From: JBDHZU01 sp039812085
GTDB taxonomy: Bacteria > Actinomycetota > Actinomycetes > S36-B12 > UBA10799
Assembly (NCBI GenBank): GCA_039812085.1
Contig: JBDHZU010000110.1
Coordinates: 1 to 6,709 of the forward strand
Length of the DNA stretch: 6,709 nucleotides
Direction of reading: 5' to 3'
The number at the start of each line of letters is the position of its first letter. Positions within the stretch are counted from its first letter, which is position 1. The notes below the pieces were generated by a model that had not been told where the DNA came from, ran no database searches, and saw only the letters and a program-made list of their open reading frames with translations. Shown here piece after piece: positions 6,154 to 6,709 of the stretch. The translations under genes and the position numbers were made by a program.

Positions 6154-6530
6154 GCGCCCTCAGTCAATGCCTGGTAGGCCGCGGCGTCAAGAGTCTCGAC
6201 TTCGGTTCCTGAGGTCGGCTCGATTTCTACCAACCAGCCGTCTCCATATGGATCGGAGTTCACCGTCTCCGGGGCGGTTTCAACGGCATCGTTACGAGCG
6301 GTCACTGTTCCCGATACTGGCGCATAGAGATCCGACACGCTCTTGGTGGATTCGACCTCACCGAATGATTCCCCAGCCGTTACCGAAGCGCCGAGTTCCG
6401 GCAGGCTGACAAAAACAATGTCGCCCAGCGAATCTTGGGCAAAGTGCGTGATGCCAACACGGATATTGCCGTCTTCGGTGGTGGACAACCATTCGTGTTC
6501 GGCGGTGTAGGTCAGTTCTTCCGGAATCAT
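6150..6530 (-). CDS. gcvH: Glycine cleavage system H protein
   Basis: A 126-residue protein, the usual length for GcvH. It begins IPEELTYTAEHEW, the conserved H-protein opening, followed by a VGIT-FAQDSLGDIVFV segment at about residues 25-41. The lipoylation site is Lys63 in ESTKSVSDLYAPVSG, and the NSDPYGDGWL motif lies at residues 91-100. The lipoyl arm carries the aminomethyl group from GcvP to the T-protein and is then reoxidised by lipoamide dehydrogenase in the cytoplasm. The protein would need lipoylation by enzymes not present here. The ATG overlaps the stop of the upstream phosphatidyltransferase by ATGA, and its own TGA overlaps the ATG of the FHA gene in the same way. No strong Shine-Dalgarno is seen before the ATG, which fits coupled translation. 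All key residues are intact. Confidence 0.98.
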   Translation of the reverse strand: MIPEELTYTAEHEWLSTTEDGNIRVGITHFAQDSLGDIVFVSLPELGASVTAGESFGEVESTKSVSDLYAPVSGTVTARNDAVETAPETVNSDPYGDGWLVEIEPTSGTEVETLDAAAYQALTEGA

Positions 6531-6709
6531 TCCGCCAGCCTAGAGCCTTGCCCTGTCACCGTGTCTGACTTGTCGCCAGTTTGCATGCTCATGAGCTGAC
6601 GGGCTTGAGCAAGGTAGAGCGCTGCTGCCCACAGATACAGCCCTGTCCCCCACAGCGCGAAGGCCCATCCGATCACTCGGCACACCAGTGCGAAAGTGCC
6701 GTCTCCAGC
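6527..6709 (-). CDS. CDP-alcohol phosphatidyltransferase, C-terminal fragment
   Basis: Partial gene: the reading frame is open at the right window edge and ends in TGA at 6529-6527, leaving 60 codons. The first half is strongly hydrophobic with motifs such as GDGTFALVCRVIGWAF and LWGTGLYLWAAALYLAQA. This matches the last transmembrane helices of PgsA-type CDP-diacylglycerol:glycerol-3-phosphate phosphatidyltransferases of Actinobacteria. The last 22 or so residues are a polar cytoplasmic tail. The family makes phospholipid headgroups in the membrane using a CDXXDG motif, which would lie upstream and is not visible, so substrate cannot be assigned. The stop overlaps the gcvH start (ATGA), implying co-transcription and translational coupling. 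Another polytopic membrane protein is possible, but the C-terminal motif fits this family well. Confidence 0.75.
   Translation of the reverse strand, partial: AGDGTFALVCRVIGWAFALWGTGLYLWAAALYLAQARQLMSMQTGDKSDTVTGQGSRLAE

Noticed and set aside
6600..6615. CTTGAGCAAG inverted repeat similar to the operator half-site
   Set aside because: It is inside the phosphatidyltransferase coding sequence, has a different spacing and looks like chance.

Overview
The window comes from an actinomycete chromosome. All recognisable genes lie on the minus strand, so they are transcribed from right to left. The assignment to Actinomycetota rests on gene content and order: gcvH, a GarA-type FHA protein, an FtsR-type MerR regulator, a BFN/DUF151 protein, a second MerR-like regulator, then gcvP. 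Mycobacteria have the same neighbourhood (Rv1826 to Rv1832). GC content is moderately high, four genes use or probably use GTG starts, and spacers are short. Moderate GC together with a zinc-ribbon GarA could suit an uncultivated or aquatic actinobacterial lineage, but this is only a guess.

Layout in transcription order. (1) 6709-6527: C-terminus of a CDP-alcohol phosphatidyltransferase, a membrane phospholipid synthase, cut by the window edge. (2) 6530-6150: gcvH, overlapping the previous stop by ATGA. (3) 6153-5647: zinc-ribbon plus FHA protein of the GarA/OdhI type, overlapping gcvH by ATGA. (4) 5640-4906: FtsR-like MerR regulator. (5) 4880-4380: bifunctional-nuclease (DUF151) family protein. 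(6) A 166-base spacer holding a probable promoter with a perfect palindrome over its -10 element. (7) 4213-3605: second MerR-like regulator, resembling Rv1830. (8) A 62-base spacer with an 8-bp hairpin just ahead of the gcvP ribosome binding site. (9) 3542-684: gcvP, the glycine decarboxylase P-protein. (10) 673-218: hotdog-fold thioesterase-like protein (DUF4442 type). (11) 161-1: N-terminus of a secreted protein with a clear signal peptide, running off the left edge. It is open at the edge and easily overlooked.

The metabolic core is half of the glycine cleavage system. GcvP decarboxylates glycine and loads the aminomethyl group on the lipoyl arm of GcvH. T-protein and lipoamide dehydrogenase are not in the window. 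The genes between gcvH and gcvP are regulatory. By analogy with GarA and OdhI, the FHA protein would link Ser/Thr kinase signalling to 2-oxoglutarate and nitrogen metabolism. The two MerR-type proteins resemble regulators tied to cell division and to the local operon. The first five genes look like one translationally coupled transcript. A second transcription unit probably starts upstream of the second MerR gene and runs through gcvP and the thioesterase.

No rRNA, tRNA, CRISPR array, insertion sequence or phage gene is visible, and no stretch over 300 bases lacks a gene. The architecture is a known actinobacterial cassette. The less ordinary parts are the zinc-ribbon GarA variant, the palindromic promoter, the hairpin before gcvP and the unidentified secreted protein.
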